NCBI GenBank assembly: GCA_020466095.1
Contig: CM035806.1
Coordinates: forward strand, 61,392,229-61,456,228
Length of the DNA stretch: 64,000 nucleotides
DNA from: Chlorops oryzae
Lineage: Eukaryota; Arthropoda; Insecta; Diptera; Chloropidae
Direction of reading: 5' to 3'
The position numbers and the translations under genes were made by a program. Under the pieces are notes generated by a model. It did not search any database. It saw only the letters and a program-made list of their open reading frames with translations, and was not told the DNA's origin. Positions 54,601-64,000 of the stretch are shown one piece after another; position 1 is the first letter of the stretch; each line of letters opens with the position of its first letter.

Positions 54601-57600
54601 TTTCTTGTTCTCAGACCTCAAAAGGATGCTCGCAGGGAAAAAACTTGGCTGCAATGAAGAGGTGATCGCCGAAACTGAGGCCTATTTTGAGGCAAAACCG
54701 AAGGAGTACTACCAAAATGGTATCAAAAAATTGGAAGGTCGTTATAATCGTTGTATCGCTCTTGAAGGGAACTATGTTGAATAATAAAAACGAATTTTGA
54801 CAAAAAAATGTGTTTTTCTTTGTTAGACCGGGGACTTATCAGCCAACCTGTTAGGTTCTACTGTCCGTGTCTCTACTCGCGTACTAGTTCTTTTTACTAT
54901 ACTCGAGAACTACTCGCTAGGGCACAATTGACCCCACTCTTCCTACAGGGACAGTACTGTATGATTCTGTTTGAAAAACACTAATTACGAACAAGAGAAA
55001 GGGAATGCAAGAACTAACTCTTACAAGTAATGCAGCGCAGATGTTGCATGTTATCTTGGTTCGACTTGCTTACCCCTTCGCTGCAAGGTAATGCAGAAGG
55101 GAGTCGTTTTCCCCTACCGCCTAGGACATCTAATGGTAAATGTAATGCTGGTTTTATATGGCAGGTAATGGATTCTGAAATGGATGTTCATTACCTCAAA
55201 ATCAATGCGACATCAATGAAGAATGCATTACGTTCGCTGCTGGGTAGCTCTCGTACAAATTGTTTTCACCTACCACAACCCGTTTTTGACCTCATGAGTT
55301 CTGAAACGCAGATTCTTTTGATACTCACCGTATTGAGTGCTGGAAATACCTCATATACAATATCCGATGATGGCTCTAGTATGGAACGCAGTCGTTGAAT
55401 GACCTGTAAGCAGATTCTTATATGGTAGTTTCATTGTTAATTTTGATTCGCATACATACCTTGCGATTGAGTACACCCGCTCTTCGCAGACGCGCCCGAA
55501 TGTATTGTCCACAAAGACATTTTCCCTGCCATGATGAGAAACGGATGGTTATTTTAAGCGCAATATTTTTTTATTCATCAATCGGAATGGCTTGTGGTGC
55601 TTACTCAAAGCCATAACAGACACACTGACTGACACCTGTAAAATTTCACTCGCACCTCATCGAAATTCGCTACATTTGTCTAAACAAACTAAATTGAGTT
55701 CGCGCGCTTTTCAAGAGACTATTTCGATCATGCAACTTAAGGCACCGACATCGAAGGGATGGGATCGGTGATGGCATGTCAATATCGTGTTTATTATTTT
55801 TGAATCAATGCTATGGGAAATGAAGTCATGTGAATATATGTATATTAGCCCGGTTCGATTTGTAGGAAGTGAAAAAATTCGACAATTTCCCTATGATTTC
55901 CGTTTTCTATGGGTTATTTCAAGAAAATTTGCCCAAGGAACCATACCTCTATCGTTAAAATCGAGTCCCCTGATTTTTGATTGAAGATTTTATTCCCAAA
56001 TTGACGTTTGTTTGAAATTTTACCTACACGTTCACATCCATAACTCAAAAACTATCGATCAGATCTAATCGCCACTAGGCGCGTTGGAAAGGTGAGCTCA
56101 TTCTGATCAATTTACAACCAAAAATCTCCAACATTGGTCCAACGGTTCAAAAGTTACGGGCATTTTTGTCAAAATTTTGGACTATTTTTGGACGAAATCA
56201 TGAAAAAGATGGAAAAGTTTTTGAGTTATGGATGTGAACGTGTAGGTAAAATTTCAAACAAACGTCAATTTGGGAATAAAATCTTCAATCAAAAATCAGG
56301 GGACTCGATTTTAACGATAGAGGTATGGTTCCTTGGGCAAATTTTCTTGAAATAACCCATAGAAAACGGAAATCATAGGGAAATTGTCGAAAAATAAATC
56401 GACCCGCCCTAATGTATATAGATTTTAGTAGATTTTTCTAGATGACAAAGTAGCCAATATAAGTCCTCTCATAACTAGGAATTATGGCTGATCGTGTTTG
56501 TCGCATTTATGCAACAATGTCTATTACATATATAGACAACTATAGAATTATGAATGAGTTTTGCAGCAACTAATGGGTATGTGCTTGTTTTCTCTTTCCC
56601 GGGGAAAGGTATTTCAAATCCCAAATTAATGTTATTTATTTCCCTTTACGAAGGTTGAGGGATAATTTCAATGAACTTGGCATTACAACTGGGAGATGAT
56701 TTTTTCTTGATTAGGTATTTGAAATTTCCCCTCAGTCTTCGTAAAGAGAAATATATCACATAAATTTCGGAATTGAATTACCTTTCGCCGGGTAAGGGAA
56801 AACAAGCACATCCCTGTGAATGAGAATTTTTAAACGGGAGACTTTCATGGGAACATCGAACAGACTCAATGAAATTCACTCTTCTATCGTTCGGGCGATG
56901 ATACATATGGTGATTCCTAATTGAAACAAGTAAGAAAGCTAAAATCCGTCAAGCCCGACTTTGAAATACCCAGCGTCCCGACATAATGAGCACACTATGT
57001 TTTGCTTCTCTATTTGTGGGCGTGGCAGTGGGAGGGCAACATAAATTATTTCCATACACCTTTCATTCGCCTTGGTGAACCTATGTTGCGAATTTGAAGC
57101 TTCTACGCCTTTTACTTTGGAAGTTAAGAAAAATCTTCATTTGTGGGCGTGGCAGTGGGAGGGCAAAATAAATTATTTCCCTACACCTTTCATTCGCCTT
57201 GGTGAACCTATGTTGCGAATTTGAAGCTTCTACGCCTTTTACTTCGGAAGCTACGAAAAATCTTCATTTGTGGGCGTGGCAGTGGGCGGGCCAATTAAAA
57301 TTTTTTCCCACACCTTTCATTCGCCTTGGTGAACCTATGTTGCGAATTTGAAGCTTCTACGCCTTTTACTTCGCAAGTTACGAAAATTCTCCATTTGTGG
57401 GCGTGGCAGTGGGCGGGCTACATAAATTTTTTTTCCTACACCTTTCATTTGCCTTGGTCAACCTATGTTGCGAATTTAAAGCTTCTACGCCTTTTACTTC
57501 ACAAGTTACGAAAAATCTTCACTTGTGGGCGTGGCAGGGGGCGGGCCAGTTAAATTTTTTCTCTACACCTTTCATTTGCCTTGGTCAACCTATGTTGCGA

Positions 57601-60494
57601 ATTTGAAGTGTCTACGCCAATTAATTTGGAAGTAACGAAAAATCTCTATTTGTGGGCGTGGCAGTGGGCGGGCCATAGAAATTTTTTTCCTACACCTTTC
57701 ATTCGCCTTGGTCATCCTATGTTGCGAATGTGAAGCTTCTACGCCTTTTACTTCACAAGTTACGATAAGCCCTTATTTGTGGGCTTATTTGTGGGCGTGG
57801 CTCACGGAGGGCGGCGTCCATTTTTTGTCAGGATATGTCTCTTTTTGTAGTTTACTAGTACACCAAATATCAATGAAATGTGTTGAGTGGTTCGCTAGTT
57901 ACAGGAATTTTACTGAAAACAAATTATATTCATTTGTGGGCGTGGAAGTGGGCGGATGTCTCCCATTTTTACTTAAGATCATACTCGGATCCCGATATAC
58001 CTGTGTGCCAAATTTCGACTTGATTGGTCCAGCCGTTTCGGAGGAGATCCGACCACGGACGGACGGACAGACGGACGGACGGACAGACGGACATGTCTAA
58101 ATCGATTCAGTTTTTGATCCTGATCATTTCTATATATATATGTCTATATCTCCGGAGCTTAGTTCTCCCTATTACAAGATTCGCACAAAACTAATATACC
58201 CCGCTTACGCTGGGTATAAAAATATCAACTTCTCATTTTTTTTTTGGAAAAAACTTTATGTGCTTTGCCTTGCTTAGCCTTCTTACTATATCAAAATGAA
58301 AGGTACGAGTCTATACTTTCAATTTAAACAACAAAATTCACCTTCTAATACCTTTTCTGTAAGTAACATCGATTTGAATTTCAAAAGTCACAGCAATATT
58401 TCATACAAATGCTCAATAAGACAAAAAATGGGGCATACTTTTAGGTCTTACGTAATTAAAGCATGGAACGATTTATAAATGAAACATTATTTTTGTTTAC
58501 GAATATGTAGGCGGAACGAAAGGGTCTGGTGGGTTAAGCAAAGGCATGCGGCATCATGAAAGGAAGTTTTAAATTTTGTTGATTTTTCGATAGGTGCCAT
58601 CGAAAAACACTGTGGAGACCACTTTTTAGATTTTTATTTTGAACGGTCCTTGAAATATCCTGGAAAATCCTCTTTTAATAAGCATTTTTTCAAAGTTTTA
58701 TATCTGAACAACTAATTGAGATAGAGAGACGATCTAGGCAGATTCTGTTAGATAATAAAACAGGGAAGCTAAAAATTTTTTTTTTAATTTTTACACTGAG
58801 AAAAATTTTTTCACAAAACTAAAAAGAAAATTTTTAATATTTTTTTCAGTCTATTCCCAGTTTCCCGCCACTCTATAAATTGCTTTTAGAAATACACCTT
58901 AGTATTTACTTGCATTTAAAAGAAAAAAATATTTCAATCAGATGGCGCAGCAGTGTGATATTAAAAAAATTGCAAGTGCACCTATATGCTCCCAGTACTA
59001 ATATCCAGTACAAATGTGTGCAATATAACATAGTACAAAAACACATCACTCATACGCCACGTCTAATGCTAGATAGGAAATAAAAACATGTAAATCTGCA
59101 ATTTTCGATGGGCATTAAACCCAAAGTAGGCGTGGCAGCCACATTATTTTTAGCTTTCTTTTTTGAGGAGAACACAATTAAGAAGTGTCCCTAATTTCAA
59201 GTCCCTAGGTCCGGAAACAAAAGTTTTGACTTGTGCACTTATATGGGAGGTGGGCGTGGCAATGGGGGGATTTCCAAGATTTTTTCAAAATATCTTAATT
59301 AAGCTTACAGAAGTGTTTCTGTTTCATTTCAATGTTCTACGACCACTCCTTCTATTTTTTTCCAAAAAAATATATGGAGCTGCCCCACTGTGGTAAGTAG
59401 TAATTTCACCAGCTACGCACTAGTGCCCACTACTAGAGGGCAGCGACTGAATACGAAAGTGTGTGAATACATGAGATACGACAGACCACAATTGTGCCAA
59501 GCGTGTCCATCACTGATTTGAATGTTATGTGATTATTTATTTAATAGAAATGCCAACGCTCGCCTGAGTGGGGATTTTAACTGGTCGACATCGGATTTAT
59601 GTAGGGGCTTAAACTTATTCTATACTGCGGTTTAGTTGAATATGTAGCACTACGTGATTGAACCGAGGATCGGGGATCGAACCCGCCGACTTGGGATTTG
59701 CGACTACTTTCGTATTTAAAATTACTACGGGACGTAAATTCTTCTTTTACTACGCATGTGATCATTTTAACTAAGCCCGTTAATAGAGCGAAATTATGGT
59801 TATATGAGTAGTTATATGAGCTTCGGTTTTGTTATTTTTATTATGTACGATATTTCGCTCAGTGTAGGCTTTCCTTTTGTTTGTATTGCCATACCACGAC
59901 CTTTCCTAAATGGTGCCGGCAAAGACAGCAAATAATTTTCAAACTATTGAGAAATCGAAATTTTATTGAATTTCATCTAATTGACTTTTGTCACGCCAAT
60001 AAAAAAATCCTAATAATAATACAAAAAAAAAAAAAAAAAACTTTGATTAGACGGTACTATGACATTTAAGACTATCAGCTCTTACATACGCAATGCCACA
60101 TTAAAAAGAGAATTTTTCAGCGAACATTAATTTTAAGCTTCGACAAAAGCAATTTTTTCTTTTTATTGTGCACAATACATATATCAATATGACTAATATG
60201 GACTTAATGCAGGTTGGCTTAGCTGGCTGCTCTATTCTCTCTCACCTGGTTTATAATTTCCATTTTAAATTCTTGATAATTTGCTGCTGCCGTTGTTGTC
60301 GCCGTTGACGATGTGGAGAGTGTACGCTTCCATTCTAATTGTATTTTTGTTCTAGACGGAACAATAGTTGTTGTTACTGTTGCTGTCGCTGAACGATTTT
60401 GTGAAAAGATTTCGTGGTCCAGTAATTGCGCTCTGGAATGCAATGGATGATATCGAGTTGCATGGAATGGTGTTTGCTTCGACTTTGAATGCAT
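51621..60494 (-). CDS. debcl: Debcl, Bcl-2 family apoptosis regulator
   Basis: Four coding exons on the minus strand: 60494-60246, 55525-55460, 55403-55329 and 52076-51621, all with GT-AG sites and phase-0 joins, giving 281 residues (Drosophila Debcl is 300). A splice acceptor near 60532 suggests a separate upstream 5'UTR exon. Exon 1 encodes a low-conservation Ser/Thr-rich head with LLDHEIFSQNR and NYQEFKMEIINQ; exon 2 encodes GKCLCGQYIRARLRRAGV. A BH3-like segment (about 126-140, GEELERMHP), BH1 (about 179-197, ITWGNIISIF), BH2 (about 220-234, DDLVNWLRDHNGW) and a C-terminal membrane anchor (about 247-267) follow. Debcl is a mitochondrial Bok/Bax-like protein. Introns of 4.7 and 3.3 kb are packed with transposons. 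Confidence 0.92.
52427..52497 (+). other. tRNA-like sequence 1 in debcl intron 3
   Basis: CTCCGTGGCGCAGCGTATAA (D-arm-like) is followed by GAGTTCGAATCCTGTGGCAG (T-arm-like). T-stem pairing is poor. Related to the reverse-strand copy at 53458-53530, which shares GAAGAGCTC and TTCCTGTCGCAGGCG-type words. Probably a tRNA-derived repeat. Confidence 0.4.
52808..52885 (-). other. tRNA-like sequence 2 in debcl intron 3
   Basis: The minus strand ends GGCGGGTTCAAATCCCCGGT then TAGGCGAGCG, a T-arm-like block, and runs into a long T tract resembling a Pol III terminator. A relative with GGCGGGTTCGATCCCCGATC lies on the minus strand near 59665-59695. Confidence 0.4.
53177..53256 (+). other. tRNA-like sequence 3 in debcl intron 3
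   Basis: GTCGTAGCTCACAGCGTAGC followed by CCAGGTTCAAATCCCGG. The T-stem pairs 4 of 5 positions (CCAGG with CCCGG), the best of the group. It is followed by a T10 tract. Degenerate tRNA or SINE head. Confidence 0.45.
53458..53530 (-). other. tRNA-like sequence 4 in debcl intron 3
   Basis: The minus strand reads GGTCCGAGGCGTAGTGAAAG...GAAGAGCTCCAGTTCGATTC...CTGTCGCAGGCG. Homologous to 52427-52497 but on the other strand. Confidence 0.4.
53597..54851 (+). mobile_element. Himar1-like mariner (irritans subfamily), 1255 bp
   Basis: Both TIRs are present: ACAGGTTGGCTGATAAGTCC at 53597 and GGACTTATCAGCCAACCTGT ending 54851, flanked by TA on each side (53595-53596 and 54852-54853). It encodes an inactivated transposase. 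The protein segments and TIRs look almost the same as the published Himar1 of the horn fly, from memory. It sits in debcl intron 3, in the orientation opposite to the gene. Confidence 0.93.
53776..54784 (+). pseudogene. Himar1-like transposase, broken
   Basis: Starts MDKRNF at 53776 and needs a frameshift at about residue 5 to join the long frame (VLIKYCFLKGKNTVEAKTW). There is an in-frame TAG at about 54051 after MKLIEIA, and a second frame change near 54310-54370. All three catalytic Asp boxes survive: VTMDETW, HQDNAPCH and SPDLAPSDFFLF, with 34-residue spacing. The C-terminus IALEGNYVE is followed by TAA. Not functional. Confidence 0.9.
54857..55325. other. debcl intron 3, distal part
   Basis: No recognisable element. 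Short plus-strand ORF 55030-55398 overlaps debcl exon 3 antisense and is not supported as a gene. Confidence 0.45.
55845..56412. mobile_element. 568-bp foldback element, arms about 200 bp, TGTATA duplication
   Basis: Left arm 55845-56052 and right arm 56217-56412 are near-perfect reverse complements. Examples are GGTTATTTCAAGAAAATTTG with CAAATTTTCTTGAAATAACC, and TACCTACACGTTCACATCCA with TGGATGTGAACGTGTAGGTA. It is flanked by TGTATA on both sides (55839-55844 and 56413-56418), so the whole hairpin inserted as a unit. It lies in debcl intron 1. No ORF of note. Confidence 0.85.
56575..56818. mobile_element. About 244-bp TIR element (GGGTATGTGCTTGTTTTC ends)
   Basis: GGGTATGTGCTTGTTTTCTC on the left matches the reverse complement of GGGAAAACAAGCACATCCC on the right. 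Inner words CTTTACGAAGGTTGAGGG and CCCCTCAGTCTTCGTAAAG extend the symmetry. It lies in debcl intron 1. Confidence 0.65.
56935..58222. mobile_element. DINE/Helentron-like element with internal tandem array
   Basis: Starts AACAAGTAAGAAAGCTAAAA and holds a 127-bp tandem array (57013-57800), a GGACGGACAGACGGAC microsatellite (58055-58095), GATCCTGATCATTTC and TATATATATGTCTATATCTC. It ends with hairpin TATACCCCGCTTACG / CTGGGTATA near 58195-58218. The same order of parts is seen at 21912-22806. It lies in debcl intron 1. Confidence 0.6.
57013..57800. repeat. 127-bp tandem repeat, about six copies
   Basis: The word GTGGGCGTGGCAG starts at 57016, 57143, 57270, 57397, 57525 and 57652 (spacing 127 or 128), with a further partial unit (GTGGGCTTATTTGTGGGCGT) from 57779. 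Each unit also carries ACACCTTTCATTCGCCTTGG and TATGTTGCGAATTTGAAGCT. Units differ by a few bases. Confidence 0.95.
58225..60200. other. Remainder of debcl intron 1
   Basis: A small ORF at 58296-58478 ends KMGHTFRSYVIKAWNDL, reminiscent of a retroelement C-terminus but too short to place. 59100-59400 has DINE-like words (AGGTGGGCGTGGCAATGG). A tRNA-like T-arm lies on the minus strand near 59665-59695. No host exon is seen. Confidence 0.4.
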
Positions 60495-60534
60495 ACGGCA
60501 AATTTTCACCTATTCCCTCCAATGCGTCTTCCTG

Positions 60535-60889
60535 AAAATTTGTTATTGTTTATTTAACGCTCACGAGCAGCGCGAACAACTTTTGTTTCTATGATTCTTT
60601 AAAGCGTGCCATGTGGCATGTGGCAGAATTTTGAGCTCGGCACCACAATATAAATATGGGGGGAAAAGCCAAAGTTATATCTGTCCACTGGTGCATAGAC
60701 GAGTTTATATTAAAAATTTTTATTTTGATTTTTGGGCGTTCGAAGTTCGAACTAAGCTTGCATCGAACCGATCTGTGCATTCGAACGTCGTTATTATCAA
60801 AAATATCGACATTATCGAACACACGCATTTTCACGTTTCGAGCGTCGAACATCGAACGTCTAAAGAGCCCCGGCCACGATATTACACAG
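60535..60889. other. Region upstream of debcl exon 1
   Basis: A minus-strand splice acceptor TTTTCAG at about 60532-60538 implies that the first debcl UTR exon lies further right. I cannot place it. Confidence 0.35.
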
Positions 60890-61063
60890 CTTAGTCGCTG
60901 TTCATATTAGGCGACAAATCAGTTGCGAAAAAATTGGTTTGTCGTCGAGGGACGTTCGGGGAAGAGAGAAAAACGCTCCCATACCACATCCCCGAACGTC
61001 TGTCGGCATCAAAACCAAATTTGTCGCTGATGATTTGTTGCCAAATATGAACAGCGACTTAGT
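60890..61063. mobile_element. 174-bp palindromic MITE
   Basis: CTTAGTCGCTGTTCATATTA on the left pairs with ATATGAACAGCGACTTAG on the right. The symmetry continues through GGCGACAAATCAG/TGATTTGTTGCC, AATTGGTTTG/CAAACCAAATTT-like blocks and GACGTTCGGGG/CCCCGAACGTC. The loop is GAGAGAAAAACGCTCCC. Confidence 0.7.
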
Positions 61064-62505
61064 GCAACGCCGGCGCGCTACGTCATGTAGTATGCGTGAT
61101 TCATTTTTCGCTGATCGTTTTCATGTGAAGATCGATGCCGGACGCGGATAAAGTTAATTTAGAAGCGGTTGTCTGGTACCTACTGTTTCGTAAGAAAAAA
61201 CTGAATGGACTGTCAAATTCTCACTTTTTCATTGGAAAATATCCGCTTATTTTGAAACAAGGTTCCTCAATCTCAATCGACCAAAACTTGTGATAGCCTT
61301 TTACTCTTTGAATGAAAAGAAGACCAAATCCAAATTTTAAGGATTTTAATAAATATTTCAATTTTTGCGTAATAAATAAATAAATCATTTTAGAATTTTG
61401 CAAGGTTCACACTGCGCTCTAAAGGCTCTTCTGAGATAGCTTTAGACTATAAAATAAATCATATGAGCATTTTTATCCGCAATGCCATGCGGACGCTGTG
61501 AAAATTCCTATTGACCAAAGAATTCATCCCTCATGGCCGGCAACGTTGCGAATTCATTCAAGCCAGCCAGTAATGTAGAAGTAATCACAATCTAAGCGAT
61601 TTTTTCTACGACGGGATCGTCTTCCCAGCGTCGTCACTATCATTACACTAACGCACATTCGCTATCGTATGTTAAGCTTCATGTCGTAACGTGGCCGTGG
61701 CACTTAAGCATGGTTCGAAGATATGACCGTGTAAGATCGATGCTGAATCCAATTATAATTAAATCAAAAACTCGAACATTTCATTTGCAAGAGGAGCAAA
61801 GAGCAAGTTTATTTATTTATTAATAATCGAATTTTCTCTGATCTTCTGGGCAATTGCTTGACTGAAACCGCTACAACTGATGGCTTTTAATATCATTTGT
61901 TATTGAATATTAATAAATTGTGAAAGATTCCAATTTTTAATTTAGATATGTATGTTTAAAAAAAATTATTTAATTTTTTTTTCTCAAATTATATAGGTTT
62001 AAAATACACTTCAAACGTTTAACGTTAACATATCATACGTCGAAATAAAGTTTTGGAAACTGAATTTTGGGATCCGATTAACTTAAGCTTTTGGCCGTCT
62101 AAGCTTAGTTTTCAGCTGCAAACTGACAGATTGTCATGACAATAAACGCTTTCAAAAAGAAGGTAAGCTTTTTCAATGGACTTAAGTGCAACTCTATACT
62201 TACGCTTGGCGTAGAGCTGTCAAGTTTATGTGCGTAGAAAAGTAAAAGTATGTCTTACATCCTTTTTGCTTTGTTTTTTAACATTATGGTTGCATCCGAC
62301 GAATAAATAAAATTCCAACATTCATAAAAAAGCACGAAAAAACAAAACCCGTTCAAAAGAATGCAACACTTTGAAGAGAAAAAGCTTTTTTCAATTGTGC
62401 GATAGATCAGTTATGATCTTCCGTAAGCTTTACGGAGCGCTTTATGGACTCTGAAGCAGTGATGGGCACACCAACACCATTACACTTTTGCTTGTGCTGC
62501 CGACG
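61064..62505. other. Intergenic sequence, no supported gene
   Basis: AT-rich in most parts, GC-richer near 61450-61740. No exon, RNA or repeat end that I can support. Confidence 0.45.
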
Positions 62506-63382
62506 CACAGTGGGTTGAATGGGCTCGAATTTAATCCAAAACGAGGATTAATTTAAAAAATCAAAAAGATTTTTCATAAACGATTTGGGTACCTGGTTAA
62601 AGTGCATAGATGGCTGCATCATAAAACAGTACTTTTTTTGATTAATTGTTTATTAACGCCGCACTGCTCTGTCAATAGTCACGTTTTGGTAAGCGTTTCC
62701 CGCGAATAGGAAGAAAGTAACTTTTTGTTGTTTTCTGTTAAAAATTTGAAAAGGAAAACAATTTTTTTTTTATAAATATTTCGGCATGGAACCTTCAACT
62801 TCAGGTAATTATTTTTGTTTGGAAAAAAATTTTTGTTTGTTTGTGTATATATAATATATTCAATTATATCTTGTATGTATATATATATTTATTTTGCAAA
62901 AAGAGATTAAAAATAATATTATTAAAATACATATAGCATTTTTCAAGTTGATGAAGACTTTCAAAAGTGAATTGGGCCGAATTGGGTAAAAGTGGTTATA
63001 AACATATAAAATTATGGGTTTTTTCGTTTTAAAATCCGAAATAGAAAGTTGCGCATGTTTGCGCGAATTTAAGGATATACAGTTTTTGTGAAACAACTAG
63101 CATTAAAAAGATTGTTTTTTTGCATTAAACTGCTTTACTTGTATGAGACGTATACGTAATGCAACTGTCTACAATTTTTTTGTAAATAACATTGCTCATA
63201 CGTCCATTTGTAAAAATTTTAGTTATACATAATTTTTTTCTTCCAGATATAACAATTATATATTGTTGAAAAACGAGTTTTTTAAGTAAGTCATGCATAG
63301 CTAAAAATACAGAAATCCTTAAATGTCGCTAAAACGTTCGGCTAAATTAAGCATCGTTTTGGGGCCCATTCAACCCACTGTG
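62506..63382. mobile_element. Transib-like non-autonomous element, 877 bp
   Basis: Both ends start CACAGTGGGTTGAATGGGC (the right one on the reverse strand), flanked by CGACG (62501-62505) and CGACA (63383-63387), a 5-bp duplication with one change. CAC-starting heptamer ends and a 5-bp GC-rich duplication are the signature of Transib, the superfamily related to RAG1. No transposase ORF is present. A shared word CCAAAACGA lies 23 nt after the left heptamer and 13 nt after the right one. Confidence 0.65.
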
Positions 63383-63615
63383 CGACAAATGCACTGAAAG
63401 AAATTTTGCGTGAGACACACAACGAAAGAAACTTCAGGACGCATAAGCGAGATTTTTAAAAATTGTTTTTGTGACTTGTGTTAAGATTTTTAAGGTGCAT
63501 ACTAGGGGTGTCCTTATTTTTAAAAACTGGATTTTTATAAACCGCCGGGCAGATTCTTGTTCCTTTATCTTAAAACAGTAAGTAAATGAAATTTGGAGTA
63601 AATCCGATCATTTTT
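63383..63615. other. Intergenic sequence
   Basis: No coding or repeat signal beyond AT-richness. Confidence 0.4.
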
Positions 63616-63639
63616 AATGGACCCGGAAACGACTTGAAA

Positions 63640-64000
63640 ATGTAGTGGAGAGTGGAAATATAGAGTCGAAGCCCCATAACTCCCCAGAAGTCGCCCCTAC
63701 GGACATATAATGTATCACCGACCCCCATTACTTTTTTACACCTAACATTTTTTCTCAACAAACCTACCCCCTATCTCCCCTTCTTAAGGGGGCTCCCATA
63801 CAAAACTTATATTTTTATAAACTTCCCCCCCCCGTCCTAACTAGCCCCAGAGTGCTCCTAGAGGAGTCAAATGTATGTCCGTCCCCCATTAACTTTGTCC
63901 CCCTAACATTTTCTCCGAACATACTTACCCTCTATCTCCCCCCCTTAAGGGGGCTCCTATATAAAACTACCTTAATTTGAGCAAAATTTCATACAAAATG
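63640..64000. repeat. Two tandem copies of an about 161-bp C-rich unit
   Basis: CCCCCATTA occurs at 63722 and 63883, each followed by CCTAACATTTT, CCTATCTCCC/CTCTATCTCCC and CTTAAGGGGGCTCC, 161 bp apart. The second copy runs into the window edge, so the array may continue. Confidence 0.7.

Noticed and set aside
55030..55398. 122-residue plus-strand ORF
   Set aside because: Overlaps debcl exon 3 antisense and shows no domain.
57326..57606. Overlapping ORFs of about 70 residues with repeated Trp-Ala-Trp
   Set aside because: Produced by the 127-bp array shifting frame in each unit.
57013..57800. Regular 127-bp repeats considered as a CRISPR array
   Set aside because: Whole units repeat without unique spacers, and the genome is an insect's. 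This is a minisatellite.

Overview
This window is nuclear DNA of a higher dipteran fly (cyclorrhaphan type; a tephritid or muscoid is plausible, but the sequence alone does not settle it). The evidence is spliced protein-coding genes with short GT-AG introns and clear Drosophila relatives (Non1, ana2, debcl), an AT-rich background, a 100-base assembly gap at 11031-11130, and a very dense load of insect transposable elements.

Host genes, left to right. An unrecognised single-exon ORF lies at about 4046-4648 (+). Nucleolar GTPase Non1/NOG1 lies at 12245-14433 (-, 3 exons). An eight-exon C2H2 zinc-finger gene (20831-24404, +) converges on the centriole duplication gene ana2 (24728-26265, -, 3 exons). 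A Zip3/RNF212-type RING gene of the vilya/narya/nenya group lies at 30998-31783 (-). The Bcl-2 family gene debcl runs from 51621 to 60494 (-, 4 coding exons). Its introns hold a Himar1-like mariner, tRNA-like repeats, a DINE/Helentron-like element with a 127-bp tandem array, and a long hairpin. The genes act in ribosome biogenesis, transcription, centriole assembly, meiosis and apoptosis. Nothing in the sequence links them beyond position.

Mobile DNA fills most of the rest. There is a twin-primed (5'-inverted) LINE at 1-1600 and a young 5'-truncated LINE with a perfect 12-bp target duplication at 29233-30164. A BEL/Pao retroelement with an env-like region and one LTR covers 37012-44475. An uninterrupted mariner transposase sits at 44825-45886, and two Himar1-like mariner copies lie at 8471-8815 and 53597-54851. 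A piggyBac relic at 7343-8470 is split by a MITE. Several DINE/Helentron-like elements carry GTCY microsatellites or 3' hairpins, and many TIR elements have TTA/TAA target duplications. A Transib-like element at 62506-63382 has ends that start with CACAGTG and carry a shared inner motif offset by one helical turn. Two very long near-perfect inverted repeats (50198-50791 and 55845-56412) are the best candidates for hairpin-RNA loci.

I found no complete, clearly new multi-gene system. The most unusual items are the RSS-like Transib ends, the two long palindromes, the orphan ORF at 4046 and the cluster of tRNA-like sequences inside debcl.
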